Assembly (NCBI GenBank): GCA_032207245.1
Contig: CM063506.1
Span: 44,370,725 to 44,434,724, forward strand
DNA: 64,000 nucleotides
Origin: Pardosa pseudoannulata
Lineage: Eukaryota; Arthropoda; Arachnida; Araneae; Lycosidae
Direction of reading: 5' to 3'
The position numbers and the translations under genes were made by a program. Shown in pieces: positions 1 to 10,680 of this stretch. Under the pieces are notes generated by a model. It made no database searches. It was not told the DNA's origin and saw only the letters and a program-made list of their open reading frames with translations. Numbering within the stretch: position 1 is the first letter of the stretch; each line of letters opens with the position of its first letter.

Positions 1-416
1 GATTGTCGAGTTACTCGGTCTATTGTTGCGTTATTTCATCTTGAAACGAATTCCTAGCTCCAGAACGTACAAGTCGTGTTTTGTCAATTTGAAGCTTGGT
101 TTCTTATTGTTGAATACAAAATTGATATAATTGATAATAGTTCTATTTGCACTTGTCATGAAAAAAAATAATTTTGAATACATTGTTAAATTTTAAGAAT
201 CGTTTAATTTTGGGATTTCTTAAAAATATTGATTTTTTGTTAAATAATCCTACAGTACATATTAAAGTGTAAAATAAAAAAAAAAGTTTCGTTCATAAAA
301 CAAAGTAGTTTTCAATTTACTGGGATTTTTCTGAAGAACTAAACTTTCGCGCGATTCGCGAAAAAACGCCCGCTGCACGCGTAAGTTGGCGGTGAAGTAT
401 ACCCGCATGCCAAGTG
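1..416 (+). mobile_element. piggyBac-like MITE, cut by window start
   Basis: The 3' part of the same element seen complete at 5560-6174. It ends in CCCGCATGCCAAGTG, the inverse of the terminal motif CACTTRGCRTGCGGG, followed by TAAA where the intact copy has TTAA. There is no coding capacity. It is part of the larger direct duplication 1-2655 / 5769-8457. The family assignment rests on the TTAA target and the CAC-type terminus and is an inference. Confidence 0.7.
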
Positions 417-1468
417 TAAATATGGAGACAATATAGTTCATATGGGAAACCACATACGTATAGAAGTAGGAATTAGCTTAAAGTAGTCAAAATAAATTCA
501 CACATGGCCAAATTTGGTATTTGGATTAAAATATGATGAGCAAAAGTTTTCGAGACCACAATACGGTTTTTACTTTTTACAAAGAAGTAAAAATATTTTT
601 CACAAATAATAATTAAGTTATAGTTACTTTAAATATTTTTTCAAGCGTTTAAGTAACACTTTTTTATAAAGTTACACAGCTTCTTTGCTATAACATGAAA
701 AAGCATACAAATTATAAAGAGTTTACATTTTTCCATGTATAAAATAAAGAAATTGTATTGTAAATATTTATAGTTAACGAGGTATGGAAAATACATATAA
801 TAATTCCTTTATTGCAAAAAATGATAACGAAAACCAAACATTTAAAAATTGTTTATCGGTTAAATTTGATAAATTTCTATTGGAATTCTTAAAGGAATAT
901 GCTTATTGTTGAAATATGTATATAAAGAAGTATTCATATATAAATATATTGTAACTATGAAAGGACATAACTTATTTGTTTGCAAACATTCATGAATTTT
1001 TTATAGGTTTTCTGGACTTAACTATACATTGTAATATTTATACTACACAGAAAATAAATGCTATAAACTTATTTAAGTGCCTTGTGAAATAAAGTAAACA
1101 AAGTAAGCTAAATATATGTAATGGAATTTATCATGTTTACAAAAGTAGTCAATAAATATATATAAAAAAACATTTCTTGCAAGAAATCTAGAAATAAAAA
1201 AATATATGATCTGATGTGCATTAAAGATGAAGTAAACAATGTAAAAAAGCAAAGATAGAAATAATGTTTTACTGAATTAAAGTAAAATATCAAGTGAGAA
1301 TCAATCTAAAACTAAAAATCAAAAAAGGAATCGTTACATTTTATCTGTTTTTTTAAAGATGGTGTAAACAAAGTATTTGAAAAGACGTTTATAGCAGTTT
1401 TGTTACAATTAAGAGAAATTGCTATTAGAAACGTGAAAGGATTTTAAAAATTTCCAGTCAAAGATTCA

Positions 1469-2655
1469 TACGATGGTCACTCTGAAATTTTTGAGATACA
1501 GCTAGGTTTTTAAAGTTATACTTACAAAATTTTAGGTGTGTTTAAAGTAGTCTCCTCCAGAATTATTGCACTTTTGTAGACGAATTTTACACATATTAAA
1601 TGCCTCAATTTATTGGAATAGATGAAAAAATGCATTTACAGCCCCATCAATCTCTTCTTCTGAATGAAAACGACGTCCACGTAAGTTCTTTTATAGATTA
1701 AATAATAACCAAAAGTAACACATAGCTAGATCAGATGAACATGGTTCTATCACTTTAATTTGTTTAAGAAACTCAACTGTTAATCCGTCTGTATGTGAAG
1801 ATGCATTGTCATGGTGAAGCATTAGTTCCCGAACATTCATTTCTTGCACAATTTGTGGAAGACATTTAGTGGTATACCAGTTTGCTGTTACTGTCTTCTA
1901 TCCTTCCAACTTGATGGATTTGACCAATCCCGTACTTCTGAAGAAAACGGAATACATAAATTTTTTCAGTGCGCATTGTCTTTTCACCATTGTCGGTGAG
2001 GGATCATCTTCAAAGACTCATACTTTGCTTTTTTGAAGTGTTAGAAAGTAAAAAAAAAAGTATGTACGTTTCATCACCCGTTACAATTTTAGAAATGATG
2101 CGGTGGCCACCATCATTTAGCAATTTAAGAGTTTCTTTACTGAATCTGACACGCTCCTCTTTTTGGCACCCAGATTATGTGGAACCCAACGGCAAACTAC
2201 TTTTTTCATATGTAATTCTTCATCAATAATTTTTTGTATGGCTGGGTATCCAATGTTAAGTTCTTTCTGTATAATTTGAGCGAATATCATTCATTAACAT
2301 TTTTCGTAAGGCAGACACATTAACCGGCATTACTGCCGATGGCGGCTTCCTGTGTGTTTTATCCCTGGAAAAAATTGAGACCTCTGCTAAATTCATTAAA
2401 CCGTCTGAATACAGTAGCACGAGCTGGAGATTCCTCACCAAATACCAATTGCAACCGTTGATTTAATCTTTCTTTAAAATCGCAGAAAATCATAGCGCGA
2501 AAATATTCTCGCAACAACAAGTTGCTCTCAAACAAGTTGCAGTAAGTTAGTAAAAAATCGTTTCCTGTGTCAAAATACTTTGTATTTTAAAATTAAACCA
2601 TTATTTTTATTTTGTGAATTCTTGTCGGCTCGTATCTCAAAAATTTCAGAGTTTA
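1469..2655 (-). pseudogene. Dead mariner transposon, copy 1
   Basis: A Tc1/mariner-type (mariner family) DNA transposon, read on the minus strand. The left terminus follows a TA at 1469-1470 and matches the inverted repeat of the better copy at 7223-8457. The far terminus is eroded after 2650. Minus-strand translation shows transposase pieces in different frames: an N-terminal helix-turn-helix part near 2256-2480, a HDN motif (second catalytic Asp) near 1805-1815, and a DLAMCYFW stretch near 1720-1732. In mariner transposases the third catalytic Asp sits where this copy has Tyr. Many stops and frameshifts are present, so no functional protein can be made. The same Asp-to-Tyr change is in copy 2, so the loss predates the duplication. 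Confidence 0.82.
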
Positions 2656-2672
2656 AGCGGAGTCCACTGTAT

Positions 2673-3061
2673 TTATGTTTGTCATATTATGCAGTATATA
2701 TTTTTGAAAATAACTAATTTAACCAGTTGAAAAAAATTCATTGAGCTTACCCAAGGTGAATTTAAAATAGTCCACTGTATCATGTATATTAAAAATTTCT
2801 ATTTTACTGATACGACCTGTAAAAATTATTAAAAATTATTTTGAAACTAAATATATAAATTTTATATTAAACACTATGGATTTCTGCACCAGTTATTCCA
2901 TTTAGATATTAAGGATTTACATGTAAATGATGTATAAAATAATTAAGAATCGAAAATAACTTTTAAGATTTCTTACATGGAAATGAAATTGCATGTTCGA
3001 ATTTACAAAAGTTATTTTGAAGTAAATAGACTCTTTCAGTGGAATTTCCAGATGGTTCAGC
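2673..3061. other. AT-rich spacer, nothing recognised
   Basis: No coding frame or family signature. The short string AGTCCACTGTA occurs twice (near 2661 and 2768), about 107 bp apart, and may mark a small unrecognised element or duplication. Confidence 0.4.
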
Positions 3062-3844
3062 GTACTTTCTGACCAGAATGCTAAGTGCCTTCAATTGAAT
3101 GATACCTGAATCTTTATTTCAAAGCAAAGCAGGTATTTTGCAGAATATCAAAGATGTATATCATGTTTAGATATGTACCTCTAACCTTTGGTTAATTAGG
3201 AAAATAGAATGTAAAGAATTATAATCATTTACGGGGAAAATACAGTTTTCCACAGTTTTCTCAAAATATGCTTTTTTAGTAATTAGGTACTCTCGCAAAA
3301 ATTTATGCATTTGTATGTTAGAATGAATAAATATTTCTACTTCAATGAATAAAATTTAATTATTCTACATAAGAAATATTTTATTCATTAAATTGTAAGG
3401 GAAAAAATAATTCCTTTCTAGAATTTCAAGTTTTTGTATTCTTGATTTGTTCTTGAATTTCAAGTTCATGTTTACTTCCTAACCAGAATGCTAAGTGCCT
3501 TCAATTGAATGATACCTGAATCTTTATTTCAAAGCAAAGCAGGTATTTTGCAGAATTTCAAAGATGTATATCATGTTTAGATATGTACCCCTAACCCTTG
3601 GTTAATTAGGAAAATAGAATGTAAAGAATTATAATCATTTACGGGGAAAATACAGTTTTCCACAGTTTTCTCAAAATATGCTTTTTTAGTAATTAGGTAC
3701 TCTCGCAAAAATTTATGCATTTGTATGTTAGAATGAATAAATATTTCTACTTCAATGAATAAAATTTAATTATTCTACATAAGAAATATTTTATTCATTA
3801 AATTGTAAGGGAAAAAAGAATTCCTTTTTAGAATTTTAAGTTTT
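3062..3844. repeat. 410-bp-period direct duplication (two copies)
   Basis: About 370 bp starting at ACCAGAATGCTAAGTG (3072) is repeated almost identically from 3482. The few differences include T/C changes and a small change before the end. The high identity suggests recent tandem duplication. Neither copy has an open frame of note, and no transposon termini are visible. Confidence 0.85.
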
Positions 3845-4266
3845 TAAAATTAACTTATTTTATATTAACCATAATGAAACCAAAGTTTGTCCTCTTAGAG
3901 ATATTATATATTTTCGTTTGTAGTAAGCTTATTTATGGTTTTATATAGAAAAAATTTAAGAATACGTATATCAGAAGGCTGTTTATTGTAATTATTTATT
4001 CCTCTTTTTGTATTTAATAAAGCAATACAAATAATGAATTAAGTATAAAAAATGATAAAGTTTGTATATTTTATTAATGTAGTCTCTTAGTTGATGTAAT
4101 TTATTTTGTTTAATTGAAAATTTTTTTCAAATCACAAATTTTTATATTTTGGATTATTTCAAACGTATTGATCATTTAAACCAAAATTAATATGGCATAA
4201 AAGGAAAATTATTTCCAGTGAACATGAACATTTCTGGGTGGAATTCAGCGAATGATCGGCAAGCAG
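3845..4266. other. AT-rich spacer, nothing recognised
   Basis: A and T dominate, with no coding frame, tRNA-like box or inverted terminal repeat that I can support. Confidence 0.4.
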
Positions 4267-4430
4267 TCAAACAATGGTCGAATGATGCTGAATAGGTAGT
4301 ATACCTGTGGTTCTTCAGTACTAGGCTCGAATCCTCTGCTGGCATGAATGTTCATACTTGTTCGGAATCGGCTTTAAGTAGTAGGTCCCGGTCTCCTTAT
4401 TCGTCGTGTAACACAACAGCAAACCACAGC
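4267..4430 (+). mobile_element. tRNA-derived SINE (family A), degenerate
   Basis: It matches the best family members (9336-9507, 48621-48794) throughout: a diverged tRNA-like head, a B-box relic (GGCTCGAATCC), then the constant body GTTCGGAATCGGCTTTAAG and AGGTCCCGGTCTC. It is old, judging by substitutions in box A and in the tail. Confidence 0.75.
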
Positions 4431-4474
4431 TTTTTCATTCAACCAACCTATTCCGCAAGCAGTCCAAGTTAGCC

Positions 4475-5555
4475 CACATTATTCCCTAGACAGCACAAAC
4501 AAACACGGTGGGTCCTATTAATCTACATGCAGGCACCTAGCAGAAAACCCCCAGGCTTAGCTTGCCACCATCAGAGACCTATCTTGTTGGTTTTCGTTAA
4601 CTCTTAAAAACAACACTTAGTTTTTTTAACTTTAGTTTTCGTATATGTGTCTTTCGTTGTATTGTAAATACTCATTGATTATTTTGCCTAACATAAATAA
4701 ATTAATTTTTATCCATAAATCATTTCCAATGAGTAATACTTAATTTTATAACCACACCAAATCGCACTGTTGGCCATTTTACTAAGAAAACCATATATGT
4801 ATACCATATAGGAAGTCAACATTATTCTCTAAGGATAACACAAACAAACAAAGTGGGTCCTCGTAATCTAGATGCAGGGACAAAGCAGAAAACCCCCAGG
4901 CTTAGCTTGCCACCACCAGAGGCCTATCTTGTTTGTTTTCTTTATCTCTTAAAAATAACACTTATTTTTTAAAATTTAGTGGTTCGTATATGTGTCTTTC
5001 GTTGTATTGTAAATACTCGTTGATTATTTTGCCTAACATAAATAAATTAATTTTTATCCATAAATAATTTCCAATGAGTAATACTTAATTTTATAACCAC
5101 ACCATATCACATTGTTGGCCATTTTACTATGGAAACCATAAATCATAAATAAATAAATCATAAAAAAATAAACCATAAATAAATAAAGAGAATAATGTTG
5201 AGTTCCTATATATATCATAGAGGAACTCAACATTATTCTCTAAGGACAACACAAACAAAGTGGCTCCTCGTAATCTAGATGCAGGGACAAAGCAGAAAAC
5301 CTCCAGGCTTAGCTTGCCACCACTAGAGACCTATCTTGTATGTTTTCTTTAACTCTATATATACTATTATTATAACTCTATATATACTCTATAATACTAT
5401 TTTTTTTAATTTAGTAGTTTGAATTTTTATTTTTTGTATTATAAATACTCATTGATTATTTTGCCTAACATTAATAAATTAATTTTTATCCATAAATTAT
5501 TTCCAATGCGTAATGCTTGATTTTATAACCACACCTAACCGTATTATTTTTCATT
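4475..5555. repeat. Three copies of a ~330-bp dispersed repeat (family C tail)
   Basis: Copies begin near 4475, 4815 and 5222. Each runs from a CAACATTATTCTCTAAGG-like start through CCAGGCTTAGCTTGCCACCA to a conserved end (AATTTCCAATGAGTAATAC, then ATAACCACACC). On the minus strand the CTCTGG..GGCAAGC..GAGGACC segment resembles the 3' body of the SINE-like element at 30735-30960, so these may be tail fragments of that family amplified locally. The third copy abuts the TTAA of the MITE at 5560. Confidence 0.75.
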
Positions 5556-5559
5556 TTAA

Positions 5560-6174
5560 CACTTAGCGTGCGGGCAACGAATTTTTACGTTTTTTGCAGT
5601 CTATTACTGGGTCACGTAAAAATGCGTATTTAGTGGATTTGAGGGGGATAACCGCTAACCACCACAAATCTACTAAATATGTATAATTATATGTATGTCT
5701 GACATTATATGCGTGTTGTTTGCGTTGCTATGCAACGTATTGTATTTTTTTTTCTTTCCACAAGTTATGATTGTCGAGTTACTCGGTCTATTGTTGCGTT
5801 ATTTCATCTTGAAACGAATTCCTAGCTCCAGAACGTACAAGTCGTGTTTTGTCAATTTGAAGCTTGGTTTTTTATTGTTGAATACAAAATTGATAAAAAA
5901 GTAGTTCTATTTGTACTTGTCATGAAAAAATATTTTTGAATACATTGTAAAATTTTAAAAATCGTTTATTTTTGTGATTTCGTAAAAATATTTTTTTGTT
6001 AAATAATCATACAGTATATATTAAAGTGTAAAATAAAAAAAAGTTTCGTTCATAAAAACAAAGTAGTTTTCAATTTACTGGGATTTATTTCAATAACTAA
6101 ACTTTCGCGCGATTCACGAAAAAACGCCCGTTGCATGCTTAAGTTAGCGATGAATTATACCCGCATGCCAAGTG
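5560..6174 (+). mobile_element. piggyBac-like MITE, complete (615 bp)
   Basis: Flanked on both sides by TTAA (5556-5559 and 6175-6178). The left terminus is CACTTAGCGTGCGGG and the right is CCCGCATGCCAAGTG, giving 15-bp inverted repeats with two differences. TTAA target duplication with CAC-type ends is the signature of the piggyBac superfamily. There is no transposase; the longest frame (5695-5904) is incidental. The related copy at 36517 keeps a start codon and a few codons absent here, so this is probably an internal deletion product of an autonomous element. Confidence 0.85.
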
Positions 6175-7222
6175 TTAATATGGAGACAATATAGTTGATA
6201 TGAGGAAACCATATACGTATAGAAGTAAGAATTAGCTTAAAGTAGTCAAAGTGAATTCACACATGGCCAAATTTGGTATTTGGATTAAAATATGATGAGC
6301 AAAATTTTCGAGATCACAATACGGTTTTTACTTTGTACAAAGAATTAAAAATATTTTTCACAAATAATAATTAAGTTATAGTTACCTTAAATATTTTTTC
6401 AAGCGTTTATTTAACACTGTTTTATAAAGCTATACAGTTTCTTTGCTATGACAGGAAAAAGCATATAAATTATGAAGAGTTTACTTTTTTCCATAAAGAA
6501 ATTGTGTTGTAAATATTTATAGTCAATGAGGTATGGAAAATACATATAATAATTCCTTTATTGCAAAAAATGATAACGAAAACAAAACATTTAAAAATTG
6601 TTTCTCGGTTAAATTTGATAAATTTCTATTGGAATTCTTAAAGGAATATGATTATTGTTGAAATATGTATATAAAGAAGTATTCATATATAAAGATATTG
6701 TAACTATGAAAGGACATAACTTATTTGTTTGCAAACATTCATGAATTTTTTATAGGTTTTCTAGACTTAACTATACTTTGTTTTATTTATACTACACAGA
6801 AAATAAATGCTATAAACTTATTTAAGTGCCTTGTGAAATAAAGTAAATAAAGTAAGCTAAATATATGTAATGGAATTTCTCATATTTACAAAAGTAGTCA
6901 ATAGATATAAAAAAATTTCTTGCAAGAAATCTAGGAATAAAAAAAATACATGATGTGATGTGCTTTAAATATGAAGTAAACAATGTACAAAAGCAAAGGT
7001 AGAAATAATATTTTACTGAATTAAAGTAAAATAACATTTGAGAATCAAAAAAGAAATATCAAGATAAGAATAGTTACATTTTATCTGTTTTCTTAAAGAT
7101 GGTGTAAACAAAGTATTTGAAAAGACGTTTATAGTAGTTTTGTTACAATTAAGAGAAATTGCTATTAAAAACGTGAAAGGATTGGTCGGTGGATGGGTTA
7201 AAAATTTCCAGTCAAAGTTTCA

Positions 7223-8457
7223 TACGAGGCTCACTCTGAAATTTTTGAGATACAGCTAGGTTTTTAAAGTTATACTTACAAAATTTTAGGTGCGTTCAAA
7301 GTAGTCTCCTTCAGCATCAACGCTCTTTTGTAGACGAATTTTCCACAGATTAAATGCCTCAAGCTATTCATTCATTGGAATAAATGATAAAATGCATTTA
7401 CAGCCACATCAATCTCTTCTTATGAATGAAAACTACGCCCATGTAAGTTCTTTTATAGATTAAATAATAACCAAAAGTAACACATAGCTAAATCAGATGA
7501 ATATGGTTTTATCACTTTAATTTGTTTAAGAAACTCAACTGTTAATCCGTCTGTATGTGAAGATGCATTGTCATGGTGAGCATTAGTTCCCTAACATTCA
7601 TTTCTTGCAGAATTTGTGGAAGACATTTAGTGGTATACCAGCGTGCTGTTACTGTCTTCTATCCTTCCAACTTGATGGCTTTGACCAATCCCGTACTTCT
7701 GAAGAAAATAGCATGCATTTTTCAGTGCGCATTGTCTTTTCACCATTGTCGGTGAGGGATCATCTTCAAAGACTCATACTTTGCTTTTTTGACGTGTTAG
7801 AACGTAAAAAAAAGCAGTATGTACGCTTCATCACCCGTTACAATTTTAGAAATAGGCCACCATCATTTAGCAATTTAAGAGTGTCTTTACTTATTCTGAC
7901 ACGTTCCCCTTTTTGGTGTTCAGTTAGATTATGGGGAACTCAACGGCAAACTACTTTTTTCATATGTAGTTCTTCATTAATAATTTTGTGTATGACTGGG
8001 TATCCAATGTTAAGTTCTTTCTGTATAACTTGAGCTATTATCATCCATTAACATTTTTCGTATGGCAGACACATTATCCGGGATTACTGCAGACGGCGAC
8101 CTTCCTGTGTGTTTTTCACCCTGAAGAAAGTTACGACATCTGATAAATTCTTTAAACCATCTGAATACAGTAGCACGAGATGGAGATTCATCACCAAATG
8201 CCAACTGCAACCGTTGAAAGCATTCTTCTTGATTTAATCTTGCTTTAAAATCGTAGAAAATCATAAAGCAAAAATGTTCTCCAGTCAACTCCATTTTCTC
8301 TTTTGTTTAAAATTTATTCTAAGCTAAACAAGTTGCAGTAAGTCAGTAAAAATCGTTTCCTGTGTTAAAATATTTCGTATTTTAAAATTAAAGAGTCATT
8401 TTTATTTTGTAAATCCTTGTCTGATCCTATCGCAAAAATTTCGGAGTAACCCTCGTA
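7223..8457 (-). mobile_element. Mariner transposon, near full length, inactive
   Basis: It is 1235 bp between TA dinucleotides (7223-7224 and 8456-8457). Terminal inverted repeats of about 28 bp start CGAGG(C/G)T(C/T)ACTC at one end and, as the reverse complement, CGAGGGTTACTCCGAAA at the other. Length, TA target and ends fit the mariner family. The transposase is on the minus strand and is broken into frames: N-terminal domain 8010-8294, HDN motif at 7567-7575, and DLAMCYFW near 7477-7494, where the third catalytic Asp position reads Tyr. It is nonautonomous by decay. Confidence 0.88.
8010..8294 (-). pseudogene. Mariner transposase N-terminal domain fragment
   Basis: A 94-residue minus-strand frame beginning MELTGEHF. 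The segment FYDFKARLNQEECFQRLQ with the following DESPSRATVFRWFKEF is the paired helix-turn-helix DNA-binding region (HTH_48 type) of mariner and SETMAR-like transposases, which recognises the inverted repeats. About 95 of the family's usual ~345 residues are open before a stop. The catalytic region lies downstream (lower coordinates) in other frames with further stops. The start is credible because the conserved mariner N-terminus begins a few residues before the first helix. It is a fragment of the element at 7223-8457 and not a host gene. Confidence 0.85.
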
Positions 8458-8781
8458 TACTTTTATTAAAATTTATAAGTTGATATATAATTTTTCAGAC
8501 CCATACCGCGTATAGATTATATGATCAAAGCTAATATTTCAATGTTTCACAAATAATGAACTATACGAAATGTGAAAATTTTATTTATACGAATTTTTTA
8601 TATTTAAAGGAATTGTTGAAGAGAATACATTTATAGGCAAGAATCTAGATCATATGCAAAACATTTCTGTTTTGTATATACATTGAGAAAGAAATGAAAA
8701 CTACGGAAGGAAATAAAAGTAAGTTTTAAAATACATTTGATTTAAACCAAAATCTTGATCGGCAAGCAAACAACAAAGTAA
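8458..8781. other. AT-rich spacer, nothing recognised
   Basis: No open frame or repeat signature apart from GATCGGCAAGCAAACAAC near 8757, which recalls the flank of the SINE at 4267 and may be coincidental. Confidence 0.35.
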
Positions 8782-9785
8782 TACCTTATAATATAAAAGC
8801 CTTAGTTTCCTATCCGTCTGTCCTCGAATTTATGAAGCGGTTGTACTTTGAATGGATAGGGGTATCCATATTGGATTTCTGTTGAGTTAGGGTTAGCAAC
8901 GTTCCAAATCCCCCTTTTTCGATCGTTTAATGCCATTATTCCAAGCCATATTTTCTCCGGTTAAGAGTAGGTGATTAAATTTAACAATTTATCATTTTAT
9001 AAATAGCTAAAAGTAATATTTTTTCTAGCATTATGACGTCATTCCTTTAACCTTCTCATTTAATCATTTCGTATTTTAAATTATTTAAATACTGTCTGCA
9101 TTATTTTCCTACGTGTAATCACTGAACTTAGATATGACGTAAATAATTTTCTTTTATATTTGGCTTAAATAATAGAGTAGGTACATAAGTGATAATTTTA
9201 AATTGAATCATTGATTATTTTTTTGTTGCAATAAAAATTTTATCACCGGTATTAACAATAAATTCTATCCAGCTCCAGGATGTAGTGGAAATGATAGTTT
9301 CATCTCTTTACTTCCATTAATTACCATGGAAACAATGCCGAACGATGGGCGAATGGTTAAGGTGCTGGCCTTCGAAACCGGAGTTCGTGGATTCGTATCC
9401 CACTATGGCATGGATGTTCGTAGCCGTTCGGAATCGGCTTTAAGCAGTAGGTCCCGGTCTCATTAGCCTCGTGTTGCAAAAAGTAGACCGTAGCGCTCCA
9501 AAACCAAACCATGGAAACAAAAATTGGGGAGAATTTAACGATAATTTTGACTTAGCTAAGAAAACTTTGAATTATGTTTCTAAATGAAATTAAAATGATT
9601 CTAAACTGCATTCACAGTATCGGGAGACTTTAGAGAAGTATGAAGATAAACAAATTATTGAGTGTGTACCAGCTAATTCTCAGCCAAAAAACAAACCAAT
9701 TTTTTTATCTGTCTTATAGAGTACTTTACAATTCTGAAAAATTAAAAACTTTAATGATCCCGTCATATGACGGGCTATATGCTAG
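8782..9785 (+). mobile_element. Nonautonomous Helitron-like element 1
   Basis: It shares its whole body with elements at 43037, 58571 and 62965. The 3' end has the Helitron arrangement: a perfect palindromic hairpin CCCGTCATATGACGGG (9759-9774), seven bases, then CTAG (9782-9785) followed by host T. The 5' end here is worn (TACCTTATAATA instead of TC..TATAATA). There is no Rep/helicase frame. A SINE sits inside at 9336-9507; without it and its duplicated target the element is about 820 bp. Confidence 0.83.
9336..9507 (+). mobile_element. tRNA-derived SINE (family A) with 13-bp target duplication
   Basis: A 172-bp body between exact copies of ACCATGGAAACAA (9323-9335 and 9508-9520). The head has an A box around GATGGGCGAATGGTTAAGG and a B-box relic, GGATTCGTATCCC. 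The body is GCCGTTCGGAATCGGCTTT, then AGGTCCCGGTCTC, and it ends CTCCAAAACCAA rather than in poly(A). RNA polymerase III transcription and borrowed LINE retrotransposition are family knowledge. The corresponding position in the Helitron at 43037 (near 44191) lacks the insert. Confidence 0.93.
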
Positions 9786-9786
9786 T

Positions 9787-10680
9787 TCCAAGATAAGAAT
9801 CTTCAAGATTTATATGCTTTTCTTTCTAAAAGATCAAGTAAACAAATCAGGGAAAAGACATTAAGATTTTCTCACATTTAAAAGATATTATTAATTAGAA
9901 TGAAGTACAATTATTTCCAGATAAGAATTCATAAATAAACTGTATAAACTAAATATTTCTAATTCAGAGATGCATAAAAGATGAAGTAAACAAAGTACGC
10001 TAAAGTACATTAATAAAAATTTCTATTAATGGCGTTTCGAAAATTTAGCGGAGCTTTCTGGTTTCGTGCATGATTTATTTGGATCCAAATCATAATTCAT
10101 AAATTAATGATCTGATTTAAAGCCGAGAGAGAGAGAAAGCGCGCCCTGTTTACCAGAAGAGGACGAAATCCATTCCAAATTATTAAAATATGCTCAAGTA
10201 ATTCCACTCCGTTTTAGTGCATGAAAAGTAAATAAGTAACGTAATCTTATGACGCAGTGCGAAATTAATTAACAAGTGATTCTGCAAAGGTTAAGAAGAA
10301 AGTTATTAATGCAGTACTTTTAATTAAAACTCTTTGAGGACTTGCGTACATATAACGCTAAACTATAAACTAATTGTAAAATAAATATGTGCTGATAAAA
10401 CACCAGTAATTAATAGGGGGTGGAACTTTGGTAACAAGCCCACAAAATACTCGCGAGCGAAGAATTAAAAATGCTTAAATTGGTGAGGGATTTAGAACTA
10501 GAATTTAATTCACATATTTTATGAGATTTTAATTCATAATTATTTGGTTCCAATTATTTTCTTTTTTTCTTCTCATTCCCTTGAAAAGGGATTAAGAGTT
10601 TAATTAAGACCATCACAGCATGACACCGCATTTGGATGATGCCCAGCCTACGAATTTCGTAAGGAGGAGGCTGGGGATAA
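9787..10680. other. Unique AT-rich segment with one strong hairpin
   Basis: No supported gene. At 10642-10675 there is a hairpin with arms CCCAGCCT and AGGCTGGG; its loop contains a second dyad, ACGAATTTCGT (10650-10660). It lies directly before the satellite starts. Confidence 0.5.

Larger units (their letters stand above)
1..2655. repeat. Direct duplication, copy 1 (partner 5769-8457)
   Basis: Base 1 onward aligns with 5769 onward at an offset of about 5768, with scattered substitutions and small indels (one is about 16 bp just before the mariner of copy 2). The shared block holds the MITE end, a spacer at 421-1468 with no recognisable gene, and a mariner relic. Similarity stops within the mariner's far inverted repeat near 2655. 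The left limit lies outside the window. Confidence 0.85.
5769..8457. repeat. Direct duplication, copy 2 (partner 1-2655)
   Basis: The second copy of the MITE/spacer/mariner block. The spacer 6179-7222 has no gene; its open frames are short and lysine/phenylalanine-rich, as expected from AT-rich noncoding DNA. It preserves the mariner's far terminus, which copy 1 has lost. Confidence 0.85.

Noticed and set aside
5695..5904. 69-codon plus frame at the MITE
   Set aside because: It lies wholly within the nonautonomous MITE, is Phe/Leu-rich, and the parallel copy at the window start is not preserved as coding.
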